Positions 1 through 7,433 of a stretch of DNA of 8,437 nucleotides are shown one piece after another. This DNA comes from Pseudothermotoga sp. (lineage in GTDB: Bacteria; Thermotogota; Thermotogae; Thermotogales; DSM-5069), in contig DOKY01000042.1 of assembly GCA_003510135.1 (NCBI GenBank), positions 17,408-25,844 of the forward strand, read 5' to 3'. The position numbers were made by a program, and so were the translations under genes. The first letter of the stretch is position 1. Every line of letters starts with the position of its first letter. The notes under the pieces were generated by a model that was not told the DNA's origin, made no database searches, and saw only the letters and a list, made by a program, of their open reading frames with translations.

Positions 1-626
1 TCGACGCTTTAACTGAGCTTGGTTTCCCTTTTGTTGTTATCGGAAGGCCCAATCATAGACTTTCGTATCTGTGGGTGGATACTGAAAACGAAGAAGGAGC
101 TCGCAAGGCGGTGGAACATCTGGTCAGTCTGGGACACAGAATGATACACTTTGTGAATGGGCCTCAACATCTTGCGGTTTCGAGACAGAGGCTTGAGGGT
201 TATTTAAAGGCGCTTCAAAAAGCCCATATCGTTTGCGACCCTACGCTGATACACAATGGAGAATTCACCGAAGAGAGCGGCTATGCCATAACCAAAACTA
301 TTCTTCGCTCGGATAAGGTAGAAGCTATCTTCTACGCCAGTGATACCATGGCCATCGGTGGGATCAGAGCGCTCAAGGAGGCAGGATTCAAGGTTGGGCG
401 TGATGTTTCTGTGGTAGGTTTCGATAACATCCCCCCAGCCAGTGTAGTGAGTCCACCACTCACAACCGTAGCACAACCCATTGCCCTCGTAGGCACCTGG
501 GCAGCCAGACTTTTGATCGACCTCATCGAAGGCAACAAACCCGTCCCCAAGTCTTTCCCGGTGGAACTCAAGCTGAGGAAATCTACTAGAGGAGGCGTTA
601 CCGTTGCTGGTGATCAAGAATTCTAA
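1..626 (+). CDS. LacI-family transcriptional regulator, C-terminal sugar-sensing domain (5' partial)
   Basis: The reading frame is open from base 3, so the N-terminal helix-turn-helix and the true start lie upstream of the window. What remains, about 207 residues, is the periplasmic-binding-protein-like effector domain of LacI/GalR regulators. It has the PFVVIGRP strand, then VDTENEEGARKAVEHLVSLGH, which matches the family pattern VDxDNxxGAxxAxxHLxxLGH. Further on it has SRQRLEGY, FYASDTMAIGGIRALKEAG and DVSVVGFDN, and ends with the usual TTVAQP and RLLIDLIEG elements. It is therefore a cytoplasmic sugar-responsive DNA-binding protein, usually a repressor. It is the first visible gene of a co-directional sugar operon, and its last 23 bases overlap the next gene, so it most likely regulates this locus. 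The operator would lie upstream, outside the window. The GTG at 75 is an internal valine, not the start. The family is clear; the effector is unknown. Confidence 0.93.
   Translation, partial: DALTELGFPFVVIGRPNHRLSYLWVDTENEEGARKAVEHLVSLGHRMIHFVNGPQHLAVSRQRLEGYLKALQKAHIVCDPTLIHNGEFTEESGYAITKTILRSDKVEAIFYASDTMAIGGIRALKEAGFKVGRDVSVVGFDNIPPASVVSPPLTTVAQPIALVGTWAARLLIDLIEGNKPVPKSFPVELKLRKSTRGGVTVAGDQEF
588..595 (+). promoter_or_regulatory. Ribosome binding site for the first glycosidase gene
   Basis: AGAGGAGG lies inside the end of the regulator gene, 8 bases before a TTG codon at 604. This fixes TTG-604 as the start of the next gene, ahead of the GTG at 610, and indicates translational coupling to the regulator. 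Confidence 0.75.
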
Positions 627-2421
627 CGTTATGGCGGTCTTTTCGGACACGGGAGAGATGGATGGAACCCTTAGACCGGAAGAAGGGGTATACCTCCTCG
701 ACACGAAAGTGGTGGAGAAACTCAAAGTAAAAGTCAATCCAGATAGACGGTCTGTTCAGATAAATAAGGAAACCGGGAGCGATTATCTGCGGATCTGGGA
801 ACTCTCGGGATTTGATGGAGACGAGTACGAAATACTGGTAGAAAAAGTTTTTCGTACATCCCCAAACGCTGTGAAAATCGAGATCGATGTGAGAAATCTG
901 AAAGATAAACCGGTTGATTTTTTGCTTGAAAGTGTAATCGATTACACATGTACTGATATCTTTGAAATACGCCAGGCTATTTCCCATGGAGTGCCCTTTG
1001 AAGCGAAAGACACTCCGAAAAAAACCAAATCCACGGAAAATGGTATAGACTGTGTTTCCGATTTTTTGAAAATTCACGCACATCACAATTGTCCAGAATA
1101 TTTGAAAGAAAGACTTGAGGGACGTCAAAGTTGGAAAGGCACCTTTGAAATCACAGCAGAGATCTATTTCCAGAAAAAATCGGGTTTTGCAAAGATTTTC
1201 CAAAACCATCCCATTCCAAAACTTTACTTACAAACACAGAGCCGTGGGAAGTTGAGAAAACTCCTGCAGCAATCGGTCGAGGATCTTAACCTTCTTCTTC
1301 TTTCTACCAAGTTCGGACCTGTTCCAGCAGCAGGGACACCCTGGTTTTCTACGATCTTTGGTAGAGATTTACTGATCTTTTCCATCCAGTGTCTGGATCG
1401 TTTTCCAGAACTGGTGCGAAATATCCTGGAAGCTCTGTCCTTCCTCCAGGCAGCGAGATCAGACTCTTCAAAAGAGATGGAACCCGGCAAAATCATACAC
1501 GAGATGAGGACGGGAGAACTTAACCTCTCCGGGCAGCTTCCTTTCGCCCTATACTACGGTAGTATCGACGCTACACCTTTATATTTATTAACCATGCACG
1601 CGTATTGGAAAGCCACAGGTGATCACGAATTCGTTACCGCTCACGTGGAAAACATACTGAGAGCCTTTCAGTGGATCCACCAGCATGGCGACCTCGATGG
1701 AGATGGCTACCTCGAGTATCAGTCCAGATCAGCCCTTCAAAACCAGGGATGGAAGGATTCAAGTCGCTCGGTCGTGAGAAAAGACGGCAGTTTTCCAAAA
1801 GGCCCTATCGCTTTAGCAGAAGTTCAGGCGTATCTCTATGGAGCTATCAACGCCATGATCGATTTTGAGCGCCATTTTCATCTGGGATTGGACGCTTCAA
1901 AACTACAAGACCAGGCGTTGAATCTGAAAGTCCGTTTCAACAGAGATTTCTGGCTCGAAGATGAAGAATATTTCGCATTGGCGCTGGATGGTGAAAAACA
2001 CACCGTGGACAGCATTACTTCCAATCCAGCACATGGGCTTTTGACGGGAATTATCGAGGAAGAAAAAGCGGAAAAGCTGGTCAAACGACTCTTTTCAAAA
2101 GACATGTTCAGCGGTTGGGGCGTGAGGACCATGAGCAACAAGATGAAAGCGTACAATCCGTTCTCTTACCACAACGGTAGCGTATGGCCCCATGACAACT
2201 CGCTGATCATTAAAGGACTGCTGCGCTACGGATATGTAGAGGAAGCCAGAGAACTGGCGAGAGCGCTTCTCAACGCGGCAGAGTTTTTCAATTACAGGTT
2301 ACCAGAACTCTATTCCGGCTCGGAAGGTCCGCATCCATTGCCTTATCCCGTCTCTTGTTCTCCACAACTTTGGGCTGCTGGCAGTGCGTTCGTGATAGCG
2401 GACGCACTTGAAAAATACTGA
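604..2421 (+). CDS. Glycogen-debranching-type glycoside hydrolase (amylo-alpha-1,6-glucosidase family)
   Basis: A 605-residue protein with no signal peptide or membrane segment, so cytoplasmic. The N-terminal ~200 residues resemble the beta-rich N-terminal domain of bacterial/archaeal glycogen-debranching enzymes (EEGVYLLDTKVVEKL at about 26-40). From about 215 onward comes the (alpha/alpha)6 catalytic domain: GTPWFSTIFGRDLLI (244-258), a DLDGDG calcium-type loop (363-368), NQGWKDS (380-386), GPIALAEVQAYLYGA (400-414), YHNGSVWPHDNSLI (522-535) and RLPELYSG (565-572). By family analogy Asp385 and Glu568 are the best candidates for catalytic acid and base. Members of this family hydrolyse alpha-glucosidic bonds, but many bacterial ones act on small glucosides rather than on glycogen. 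Its place in an ABC sugar-uptake operon suggests it works on the imported substrate. TTG start chosen from the Shine-Dalgarno spacing. Family is confident, exact substrate is not. Confidence 0.88.
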   Translation: MLVIKNSNVMAVFSDTGEMDGTLRPEEGVYLLDTKVVEKLKVKVNPDRRSVQINKETGSDYLRIWELSGFDGDEYEILVEKVFRTSPNAVKIEIDVRNLKDKPVDFLLESVIDYTCTDIFEIRQAISHGVPFEAKDTPKKTKSTENGIDCVSDFLKIHAHHNCPEYLKERLEGRQSWKGTFEITAEIYFQKKSGFAKIFQNHPIPKLYLQTQSRGKLRKLLQQSVEDLNLLLLSTKFGPVPAAGTPWFSTIFGRDLLIFSIQCLDRFPELVRNILEALSFLQAARSDSSKEMEPGKIIHEMRTGELNLSGQLPFALYYGSIDATPLYLLTMHAYWKATGDHEFVTAHVENILRAFQWIHQHGDLDGDGYLEYQSRSALQNQGWKDSSRSVVRKDGSFPKGPIALAEVQAYLYGAINAMIDFERHFHLGLDASKLQDQALNLKVRFNRDFWLEDEEYFALALDGEKHTVDSITSNPAHGLLTGIIEEEKAEKLVKRLFSKDMFSGWGVRTMSNKMKAYNPFSYHNGSVWPHDNSLIIKGLLRYGYVEEARELARALLNAAEFFNYRLPELYSGSEGPHPLPYPVSCSPQLWAAGSAFVIADALEKY

Positions 2422-2422
2422 G

Positions 2423-2429
2423 AGGAGGG
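2423..2429 (+). promoter_or_regulatory. Strong ribosome binding site for the solute-binding protein gene
   Basis: AGGAGGG, six bases before the GTG at 2436 and directly after the preceding TGA stop (2419-2421). It is a near-perfect Shine-Dalgarno sequence at ideal spacing, consistent with high expression of a binding protein and supporting the GTG start. Confidence 0.75.
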
Positions 2430-2435
2430 TCTATC

Positions 2436-3668
2436 GTGAGAAAACTGAGTGTGTTGTTAGTGGTGGTGTTGGTTGCGGTGATGAGCTTCTCCGAGGTAGT
2501 GGTGCGACTCGGTGGGTGGGTTTCTTCACCCAGCGAAACCCAGGCCTTGGAAGAAGTGGTGAAGGCGTTCAACGAAGAGTACGCGGGTAAGATCAAGCTC
2601 GTCTACGAACCCATACCGGGGGATTACAAAGTAAAGCTTACGGCTATGCTCTCTGCAGGGACGGCACCGGACATTTTTTACCTGGACTCCAGTTATGCAG
2701 AAGAGTTCTTCAGAAAAGGCGTGATCCAGCCTCTGGATCTTCTCATCAGAAAGCACGGACTTGACCTGAACGACTTTTATCCTTCTCTTCTCGACGCGTT
2801 CAAGTACGATGATCGCATCTACGGACTGCCCAAAGATTTTTCCACCCTGGCCCTTTTCTACAACAAACGCATGTTCGATGAAGTGGGTTTGGCATATCCC
2901 GATGAAAACTGGACCTGGGTAGACCTGGTTTACGCCGCTTCCAAACTCACAAGAGATCTTGACGGAGACGGACAGATCGACGTGTGGGGTCTCTCTTTAT
3001 ATCGTGATGGAGCCTTCAACAGGGTCATACCGTTCATCGTACAGGCGGGAGGAAAAGTCGTTAACGACGATCTCACCACGGCTTTGGGTAACCCCAATTC
3101 CGTGGAAGGCATTCGCTTCTACATCGACCTTCATCGAAAGTACAAAGTGGCGGTAGCTCCTCAGGATGTTGGAGCAGGGTGGCTCGGAGACGCTTTCGGA
3201 AAAGAAAAAGCTGCCATGGTTATATCTGGCCCCTGGATGCTTGGTTTCATGCGGGACAACTTCCCCAACGTTGACTTTGGTGTTGCGGAACTACCCAAAT
3301 ACAAACAGAGAGCCACCATGGTCTACACCGTGTGCTATTCCATACCCAAGACCAGCGAACACAAAGACGAGGCCTTTATTGCGTTGAAATACTTAGTAAC
3401 CCAGGGAATGAAGACGTTCACCGAAAAACTCGGCGTACTCCCGTCGCGCGTTTCTCTTGCCAAAGGTCTCCCTGAAGATCCCATAAAAGGCCCCTTCATC
3501 GAAGGTGTCAAATACGCGATACCATGGAGGATCCCCACACCATCTGGCATCTTCAGCAAAGCTGAAAATGAGATCAACACGAGAATTTCCAAGGTGTGGA
3601 TGGGAGAGATGAGTCTCGAAAAAGCCATCGAAGAGATTGTCGCCAATTACGACTCTTGGGTTAGATGA
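2436..3668 (+). CDS. ABC transporter sugar-binding protein (extracellular solute-binding family 1)
   Basis: A 410-residue exported protein. It starts with a Sec signal peptide: MRKLS, then a hydrophobic LLVVVLVAVM core, with likely cleavage around residues 19-20 (MSFS/EVVV). There is no lipobox cysteine, so it should be a soluble periplasmic protein, not a lipoprotein. Family 1 hallmarks are VVKAFNEEY (41-49), LTAMLSAGTAPDIFYLD (68-84), IYGLPKDFSTLALFYNKRMFDEVGL (128-152), the calcium-type loop LTRDLDGDGQIDVWG (171-185), KAAMVISGPWMLG (258-270) and a C-terminal NEINTRISKVWMGEMSLEKA. It captures a carbohydrate and delivers it to the two permeases encoded next. A strong hairpin right after its stop probably makes it the most abundant product of the transporter. 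The GTG start fits both the ribosome binding site and the signal peptide. The ligand cannot be told from the sequence; the flanking glycosidases favour an oligosaccharide or glycoside. Confidence 0.94.
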   Translation: MRKLSVLLVVVLVAVMSFSEVVVRLGGWVSSPSETQALEEVVKAFNEEYAGKIKLVYEPIPGDYKVKLTAMLSAGTAPDIFYLDSSYAEEFFRKGVIQPLDLLIRKHGLDLNDFYPSLLDAFKYDDRIYGLPKDFSTLALFYNKRMFDEVGLAYPDENWTWVDLVYAASKLTRDLDGDGQIDVWGLSLYRDGAFNRVIPFIVQAGGKVVNDDLTTALGNPNSVEGIRFYIDLHRKYKVAVAPQDVGAGWLGDAFGKEKAAMVISGPWMLGFMRDNFPNVDFGVAELPKYKQRATMVYTVCYSIPKTSEHKDEAFIALKYLVTQGMKTFTEKLGVLPSRVSLAKGLPEDPIKGPFIEGVKYAIPWRIPTPSGIFSKAENEINTRISKVWMGEMSLEKAIEEIVANYDSWVR

Positions 3669-3676
3669 CGATGATT

Positions 3677-3707
3677 CCGAGGGGGGATAGACCCCCCTCG
3701 GCTTTTT
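3677..3707 (+). terminator. Intercistronic Rho-independent terminator / attenuator
   Basis: CCGAGGGGGG (3677-3686) pairs perfectly with CCCCCCTCGG (3692-3701) around a 5-base loop, followed by CTTTTTG. It sits 8 bases after the binding-protein stop, and the T run merges directly into the GAGGTGG ribosome binding site of the permease gene. The genes on both sides belong to one transporter, so this most likely acts as a partial terminator or 3' stabilising hairpin that keeps binding-protein mRNA in excess over permease mRNA. Confidence 0.85.
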
Positions 3708-3714
3708 GAGGTGG
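3708..3714 (+). promoter_or_regulatory. Ribosome binding site deciding the permease start
   Basis: GAGGTGG, five bases before the GTG at 3720. An upstream in-frame GTG at 3711 lies inside this site and has only the terminator stem and T run ahead of it, so 3720 is the better start. Confidence 0.65.
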
Positions 3715-3719
3715 TTCAG

Positions 3720-4880
3720 GTGTTCAAAAAGCGCAAAATAAGAGAAGCGATAGCGGGTTACTTCCTCGCATCTCCCATCATCGTAACAATCCTCGTCTTC
3801 ACCATCATCCCGATATTCCAGGCGGCTTACTACAGCTTCACCAACTACGATGCGCTGTTCCAGCAAAAATACAGGGTACGTTTCAACGCCCAGGAAGCCC
3901 TGGAGAATTATTTTTTCGTCTCTCCCGACGAAAATCCGTCGAAGGAGGAGCTGCTCTCGCTTTTCGACCCCGTGGATTTCATCGAGCTGGCAGTAGGCGT
4001 GGACTTGAATGCTGAACAGAAGAAACTAGTCAAAAGAGAGTTCGACGTTGAAAAATTGATAGAGGACTTTTTAAACCGCAAACTGGATAAAACGTTCGTC
4101 TTCTCCGACTTCATGAAAGATTACATGAAAAAAGAAGCGAGCGTCTTTGCCAAGTACGTTCCCGATTTCATTGGACTTGCAAATTTTTCTAAAGCCTTCA
4201 AAGACAGAATGTTTTGGATATCTTTGAAAAACGCCGCGGTTTTTTCTCTTGTGGTCACACCGGTACAAACACTTCTGGCAATTGTTTTGGCGGTGGCGGC
4301 GAATCAGCGGATACGTGGCGTGAAGTTCTTCAAAGTCTCTTTCTTCCTACCATCGATAACGTCAGCGGCGGCTATATCCATGATCTTCATGCTCATCTAT
4401 TCCAAACCCGGCCTCCTTAACCGGCTACTTGGTTACCTTGGAGTGGGACCCATCGACTGGCTGGGCAACGTCAAAACTGCCCTTCCCTCGATAATGGCCA
4501 TGAACATCTGGACGACCGCCGGTTATTTTATGGTCACCTTCCTGGCAGGGCTCCAGGATATTCCGACTTCGATCATCGAAGCCTCCATGATAGACGGTGC
4601 AAACGCCTGGGTACGGTTCTGGAAGATAACCATACCCATGCTGCGGAATCAGATCATCTTTGTTGTCACAATGGGAATCATAGGGACACTCCAGGTCTTC
4701 GACCAGATCTACTTTCTCATAAAGAATCAAGAGAATATAACCATATCGATGTACATATATCAAAACGCTTTTAATTATGGGAAGATGGGATACGCATCGG
4801 CGATTGCGATGATTCTCTTTCTCATCATCTTCTCCGTGACGCTCGTGCAGCGGCGTGTGATGCGTGAAGAACGGTTTTGA
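3720..4880 (+). CDS. CUT1 sugar ABC transporter permease, MalF-like, with enlarged first extracellular loop
   Basis: A 386-residue inner-membrane permease of the binding-protein-dependent transport family. Membrane segment 1 is at about residues 14-38. Further segments start near 168, 208, 257, 310 and 356, giving six core helices. The cytoplasmic EAA loop that docks the ATPase is EASMIDGANAWVRFWKITIP (287-306). Typical CUT1 permeases are about 290-300 residues. The excess here is a charged, Lys/Glu/Asp-rich stretch of about 100 residues (46-148) between helix 1 and the usual FIGLANFSKAF element. This is the position of the large periplasmic P2 loop in MalF, which contacts the binding protein. 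Its stop overlaps an in-frame upstream TTG of the next gene, but the likely downstream start is 17 bases on. It forms a heterodimer with the next gene's product. The start was chosen from Shine-Dalgarno spacing; the alternative, 3711, adds three residues. Confidence 0.92.
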   Translation: MFKKRKIREAIAGYFLASPIIVTILVFTIIPIFQAAYYSFTNYDALFQQKYRVRFNAQEALENYFFVSPDENPSKEELLSLFDPVDFIELAVGVDLNAEQKKLVKREFDVEKLIEDFLNRKLDKTFVFSDFMKDYMKKEASVFAKYVPDFIGLANFSKAFKDRMFWISLKNAAVFSLVVTPVQTLLAIVLAVAANQRIRGVKFFKVSFFLPSITSAAAISMIFMLIYSKPGLLNRLLGYLGVGPIDWLGNVKTALPSIMAMNIWTTAGYFMVTFLAGLQDIPTSIIEASMIDGANAWVRFWKITIPMLRNQIIFVVTMGIIGTLQVFDQIYFLIKNQENITISMYIYQNAFNYGKMGYASAIAMILFLIIFSVTLVQRRVMREERF

Positions 4881-4882
4881 AA

Positions 4883-4892
4883 GAGGGTGAGG
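4883..4892 (+). promoter_or_regulatory. Ribosome binding site for the second permease
   Basis: GAGGGTGAGG, five bases before the GTG at 4898. The in-frame TTG at 4877 overlaps the previous stop but has no convincing Shine-Dalgarno sequence, so 4898 is preferred. Confidence 0.6.
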
Positions 4893-4897
4893 ATAGA

Positions 4898-5782
4898 GTG
4901 AAACGAGGACACAAAGTGGGTAAAACCGTGGCATATGTTTTGCTGATAGCCTACGCGGTTATCTCTTTCGGTCCGTTTGTGTGGGCTCTTCTGGTTTCCG
5001 TAACCCCCATGACATACGAAAAAGACGGACAACATGTGGGAGTGGACATCATGCAGTGGCCGCCCAAGATAAACCCCTTCTCTTGGCCTCCCAAGGTTTT
5101 CGATGCCCCCGCAACACTTTCTAACTACAAAAAGGTCTTCGAAGTTGTGCCGTATGCTCGATGGATATTGAACACGATGATCTATGCAGGACTGACTACG
5201 ATCGGCCATGTTCTCTTCGACTCTATGGGAGGCTATGCGTTCGCCAGGCTCAAATTCCCCGGCAGAAACATCATCTTCACTCTCTTCCTCGCCACGATGA
5301 TGGTTCCCGCATACGTGACCATCATTCCCATTTACAACCTCATGGTGCGATACAATCTTGTAAACACATATGCGGGACTCTTTCTTCCAAAGCTCACCGG
5401 AGTCGTCACACTTTTCATGATGCGTCAGTTCTTTTTGAACCTGCCTACCGAGGTGGAAGAAGCGGCTATAATAGACGGAGCAGGCGTTTTGAGAAGATTC
5501 TTCCAGGTGGCGTTGCCGATGGCAAAGCCTGCTTTGGCAGCTCTGGCTATCTACACATTTTTGGGTACCTGGAACGATTTCCTCTGGCCACTTTTGATGA
5601 CATCGGATAAGAGCATGTTCACGTTGACCATGGGATTGAATTTCTTCAGGACCTCTTACTACACCTTCTGGCAGTTGATGATGGCAGCCACACTATTAAT
5701 GACTCTGCCCATGATAATCGTCTTTCTCTCATTCCAGCGCTACTTCGTAGAAAGCGGTGTGACAACGGGGTTGAAGGGATGA
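4898..5782 (+). CDS. CUT1 sugar ABC transporter permease, MalG-like
   Basis: A 294-residue inner-membrane protein of normal CUT1 length and the partner of the preceding permease. Membrane segments start near residues 10, 93, 125, 158, 207 and 260. The EAA loop for ATPase contact is EEAAIIDGAGVLRRFFQVALP (about 187-207). It also shows SNYKKVFE (75-82), FDSMGGYAFARLKFPGR (107-123), PIYNLMVRYNLVNTYAGL (144-161), TWNDFLWPL (224-232) and the usual MalG-type C-terminus QRYFVESGVTTGLKG. The loop after helix 1 is slightly long and proline/tryptophan-rich (QWPPKINPFSWPPK, 53-66). The two permeases form the membrane channel; no ATPase gene lies nearby, so a shared MsmK/MalK-like ATPase from another locus is inferred. 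Its TGA overlaps the next gene's ATG. A TTG at 4877 would add seven residues. Confidence 0.93.
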   Translation: MKRGHKVGKTVAYVLLIAYAVISFGPFVWALLVSVTPMTYEKDGQHVGVDIMQWPPKINPFSWPPKVFDAPATLSNYKKVFEVVPYARWILNTMIYAGLTTIGHVLFDSMGGYAFARLKFPGRNIIFTLFLATMMVPAYVTIIPIYNLMVRYNLVNTYAGLFLPKLTGVVTLFMMRQFFLNLPTEVEEAAIIDGAGVLRRFFQVALPMAKPALAALAIYTFLGTWNDFLWPLLMTSDKSMFTLTMGLNFFRTSYYTFWQLMMAATLLMTLPMIIVFLSFQRYFVESGVTTGLKG

Positions 5783-7425
5783 GAAAACCATTGATAAACG
5801 AGAAAGACGCTAAAGAGCTTTTTTACGAGTCGGGCAGGAGAGGTTATTTCATAGGGACCTTAGACGGTACCATCCCCCCATTGGGTTATCACATAGAAAA
5901 GAAGATGTGTGGTCTCTGGTTCCCCCCACACCGCATTTTGGGAACCATGGAATGGCTCGATGTAAACGGCAAAACCCTGAACTTTCTCCGCTTTGAAACA
6001 CTTTCTACGGGGCGCAGAGTCGTCCTGAAGGGGTCAGACTCCACGTCCACCCTTACCTTTCTGATGTCAGAAGATTCACCAGACTTTCGAGTGGAGGTAG
6101 CCACTTCGAAACCGTTGTTATGCAGGATTGGATTGGACGCCACCCGTATCTGGGATAAAGAGACGAACTCAAGCGATACTTTTAGCTTGCCCTACTCTCT
6201 CAAAACACTCCCCGGCAGGTTCGAACTCGAAGTAGAAGGTCATACCTACGTGGTGAGCTTTCCGGGTGCGAAGTTGGTGAAACAGGAAGATTCGAAAATA
6301 CTCTGGTGCGTCTCAAGACGCTGCGAGCTAAGAGTTTCAAGATCAGGTGTCCCCCCAAAGAAGTTTCACGAACTGATGGAAGACAAGAGAAAGACTCGAC
6401 GTGCTCAAAACAATGAATCTTCCCCCATACGTTACTGGACTAAAAACATGCTTCTGGATTTCGTCGTAGAAACGGAGAATGGGAAAGGAGTTATCGCGGG
6501 TTTTCCTGAGTATCCCTGGTGGTTTGGCATAGATACCTACTTCATCGGTTTGGCACTGCTGGGGTTGCATTTACCCAAACTCGCCGTTGAATCTTTCCAA
6601 AATATGTTGATTCGACTCGAAAACGATGTGGTGCCCCACGAAGTGAATTTAGAAGGAAAGGTGATCTTTCCGGGAAAAGCCCTGGAAACTCTGCTCCAGG
6701 CGGATCTGCTTTTGAAATTAACGGAGGTGGTCCTCTCACCAAAGGAAGCAAAAGAACTCTTTTATCTGCTTCACAACGCGGGAAAGGCCATCCTCAAGAC
6801 TTCTCCATATCCCAAAGGACCCGGGTTCGTGGAGCTACAAAGCTTGGAAACACCGAATATTCAAACCCTGGACAACGCTGTAGCGGCTTTTGTCTTCGCA
6901 AAAAGCATGTATCAGCTTTCCAAACGGTTGGGCATTGATAGTGTGAAAAGAGAATATGAGGCACTATCTCACTGGTATGACATCCACTTTTTGAGAGACT
7001 GGTACGATACAGAGAAGGGAATATTCAAAGGAGCGATCTGTCACGACGAGAAAACAAGTGGTATAACCTTCGTGCAGATCTTCCCTCTGGTTTATGGATT
7101 GGTAAATGAAGACATCGCACGGACGCTCTGGACACGCCTTCAACAGTTAGGTTTAATAACATCCAGAGGCCTCATACATTCCCTGGGTTTTGGGGCAGAT
7201 CGAGGCTACTACGGTCAAAAAGATGAAAAGGTCTGGTGGCTTGGAAACGCACTTCTCAAAAAGGCAGCTGAAAATTACGCTTTGCCCCTTCACAGCGATC
7301 TCGATGCCCTGTTTGAAGAAGATCTATTTCGAAAAGGAATGCCCGGAGCCATCCCAGAGATAGTGGGCCTCGAAGGTGGGTGCTTCGCTCAGGCTTGGTC
7401 TGCTTTGTACACCGTACGCTGGTGA
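5779..7425 (+). CDS. Divergent (alpha/alpha)6-barrel glycoside hydrolase related to debranching enzymes
   Basis: A 548-residue cytoplasmic protein without a signal peptide, starting at an ATG that overlaps the permease stop (ATGA), so translationally coupled. The N-terminal ~210 residues are beta-rich; the rest looks like an alpha-helical toroid. Debranching-like landmarks are GFPEYPWWFGIDTYF (241-255), YPKGPGFVELQSLETPNIQTLDNAVAAFVFA (344-374), EKVWWLGNALLKKA (483-496), and the C-terminal GAIPEIVGLEGGCFAQAWSAL (523-543), which mirrors the LPEL...SPQLWAAGSA end of the first glycosidase. Glu527 is the likely counterpart of that enzyme's catalytic Glu568. The WKDS acid motif is not present as such; Asp252, Glu352 or Asp365 are candidates. 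It likely hydrolyses the imported sugar or an intermediate, with a specificity different from the first enzyme. An inactive regulatory paralogue is possible but less likely, since the C-terminal motif is intact. Family assignment is moderate, substrate unknown. Confidence 0.8.
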   Translation: MRKPLINEKDAKELFYESGRRGYFIGTLDGTIPPLGYHIEKKMCGLWFPPHRILGTMEWLDVNGKTLNFLRFETLSTGRRVVLKGSDSTSTLTFLMSEDSPDFRVEVATSKPLLCRIGLDATRIWDKETNSSDTFSLPYSLKTLPGRFELEVEGHTYVVSFPGAKLVKQEDSKILWCVSRRCELRVSRSGVPPKKFHELMEDKRKTRRAQNNESSPIRYWTKNMLLDFVVETENGKGVIAGFPEYPWWFGIDTYFIGLALLGLHLPKLAVESFQNMLIRLENDVVPHEVNLEGKVIFPGKALETLLQADLLLKLTEVVLSPKEAKELFYLLHNAGKAILKTSPYPKGPGFVELQSLETPNIQTLDNAVAAFVFAKSMYQLSKRLGIDSVKREYEALSHWYDIHFLRDWYDTEKGIFKGAICHDEKTSGITFVQIFPLVYGLVNEDIARTLWTRLQQLGLITSRGLIHSLGFGADRGYYGQKDEKVWWLGNALLKKAAENYALPLHSDLDALFEEDLFRKGMPGAIPEIVGLEGGCFAQAWSALYTVRW

Positions 7426-7433
7426 CAAAATAA

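Noticed and set aside
598..1209. Minus-strand open frame of 203 codons opposite the first glycosidase gene
   Set aside because: Its translation shows no family motifs, and the plus-strand frame is a clear glycosidase. It is a shadow frame.
3669..3719. LacI-type operator between the binding-protein and permease genes
   Set aside because: The only palindrome there is the GC-rich hairpin with a T run. It fits a terminator and lacks the central CG, A/T-flanked pattern of LacI-family operators.
3393..3866. Minus-strand open frame of 157 codons across the binding-protein/permease junction
   Set aside because: It spans the terminator hairpin and two well-supported plus-strand genes, and the predicted protein is low-complexity without recognisable domains.
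4425..5209. Two overlapping minus-strand frames opposite the permeases (169 and 144 codons)
   Set aside because: They are His/Tyr-rich translations of membrane-protein codons read backwards, with no motif or ribosome binding site.
5161..5610. Plus-strand 149-codon frame inside the second permease gene
   Set aside because: It is a different frame within a strongly conserved MalG-like gene and is rich in His and Arg, which is typical of a shadow frame.
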